NCBI GenBank assembly: GCA_009924885.1
Contig: RFQS01000150.1
Coordinates: forward strand, 1 to 5,790
DNA length: 5,790 nt
Origin: Pseudomonadota bacterium
GTDB lineage: Bacteria; Cyanobacteriota; Vampirovibrionia; LMEP-6097
Direction of reading: 5' to 3'
The notes beneath the pieces were generated by a model that saw only the letters and a program-made list of their open reading frames with translations, had not been told where the DNA came from and ran no database searches. The position numbers were made by a program, and so were the translations under genes. This document shows, one piece after another, positions 5,222 to 5,790 of this stretch. Positions within the stretch are counted from its first letter, which is position 1; each line of letters starts with the position of its first letter.

Positions 5222-5790
5222 GTGAAAAATTTACTATACATAGGTATTTCCATACCGAATCAAAGAATTAATCCCTTAGCTCATAAGCTAAGCTTCTGCA
5301 CAGCAGATGAACTCAGTAAATTAAAAATTTCCCAAGATGATATCAGTAATTTTTTGGAATTTTTAAGCGACATTCCTTGCATAGAAGAACTTACACTCGT
5401 CTCTACCTGTAATCGTTTTGAGCTGATTATTTTTTTAAAAGATAAATTTATTACAGATGATCCATTACTCAGAGAGGATTTAGCTAAACAAATCGAAAAA
5501 AGAATTAATCACTACACAGAAAGAGAAGTCAGCTTCGCTTTTCTTTTTAACGAAGAGGCTCAATTACAAATACTTAGAACTTATTGTGGCTTAAACAGTG
5601 GTCTTGTAGGTGAGTCAGAGATTAGCATTCAGTTTAATGGTGCTTTCAAACAAGCTTTAAATCTTGGTTTCCTAAAAGAACAAGGTTCAAAACTTTTAGA
5701 AAAAGCTCAATCTTTAAGAAATTTTTTCAATAAACATATATATTTAAAACCTGTCTCCTACTGTGATATAGCTATCCAAAAAGCTTATAT
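5222..5790 (+). CDS. hemA: Glutamyl-tRNA reductase HemA, N-terminal part, runs off right edge
   Basis: The frame is open for 189 codons to the window edge. The start is GTG at 5222; an in-frame TAG at 5213-5215 prevents a longer form. GluTR reduces glutamyl-tRNA(Glu) to glutamate-1-semialdehyde, the first committed step of the C5 tetrapyrrole pathway. 'LLYIGIS' (4-10) matches the opening 'iGvsh' block. 'STCNRFE' (61-67) contains the catalytic thioester cysteine C63, and 'GLNSGLVGESEI' (123-134) corresponds to 'GLDSMVLGEPQI'. It is divergent: the conserved His of the 'avrHLfrVasGL' block is Q116, and the 'GKRVRTET' block is not recognisable ('RNFFNKHIYLKPVS'). 'SYCDIAIQKAY' then leads towards the NADPH domain outside the window. 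The identity rests on the two strong motifs; the activity is less sure. It lies 74 bases after the PurD-like gene on the same strand and has its own -10 box. Confidence 0.88.
   Translation, partial: MKNLLYIGISIPNQRINPLAHKLSFCTADELSKLKISQDDISNFLEFLSDIPCIEELTLVSTCNRFELIIFLKDKFITDDPLLREDLAKQIEKRINHYTEREVSFAFLFNEEAQLQILRTYCGLNSGLVGESEISIQFNGAFKQALNLGFLKEQGSKLLEKAQSLRNFFNKHIYLKPVSYCDIAIQKAY

Overview
The window is bacterial chromosomal DNA with short intergenic gaps. It is mostly AT-rich: two hand-counted 60-base lines gave 19/60 G+C inside the PurD-like gene and 29/60 inside the leftmost gene. The content is housekeeping metabolism: queuosine precursor synthesis, the C5 (glutamyl-tRNA) route to tetrapyrroles, a purine-ligase relative, one exported protein and one membrane glycosyltransferase. 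The taxon cannot be fixed by reading alone. C5-pathway hemA excludes typical alphaproteobacteria. A non-photosynthetic relative of cyanobacteria (Melainabacteria/Vampirovibrionia type) would fit, but that is a weak guess.

Layout, left to right. Positions 1-650 (minus) hold the 5' part of a GT-C type membrane glycosyltransferase; it runs off the left edge, so it has no stop in the window. It is more GC-rich than everything else. After a gap of about 184 bp comes an exported protein (835-1644, minus) with a signal peptide and a VirB10/TrbI-like beta-domain pattern. Next is a tight minus-strand operon queF-queC-queE (transcribed 3786 to 1728), encoding the last steps to preQ1, the base put into queuosine tRNA. 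A divergent gap of 71 bp separates queF from a plus-strand gene (3858-5147) with the fold layout of PurD (GAR synthetase) but without its catalytic motifs. A structured 74-bp gap follows, then the 5' part of hemA (glutamyl-tRNA reductase), which runs off the right edge.

The most notable feature is a short dispersed palindromic repeat. One copy (2069-2144) lies in frame inside queE and adds about 26 residues to the protein. A second copy (5148-5205) fills the gap between the PurD-like gene and hemA. A degenerate third copy may lie just after queE (about 1672-1727). The two clear copies share an exact 11-mer at one end and align over most of their length. This resembles the protein-coding palindromic elements known from Rickettsia, but here in an apparently unrelated genome. 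A different perfect hairpin lies in an N-terminal extension of QueC. Secondary points are the degenerate PurD relative, a His-to-Gln change in HemA, and near-consensus -10 boxes directly next to several start codons.
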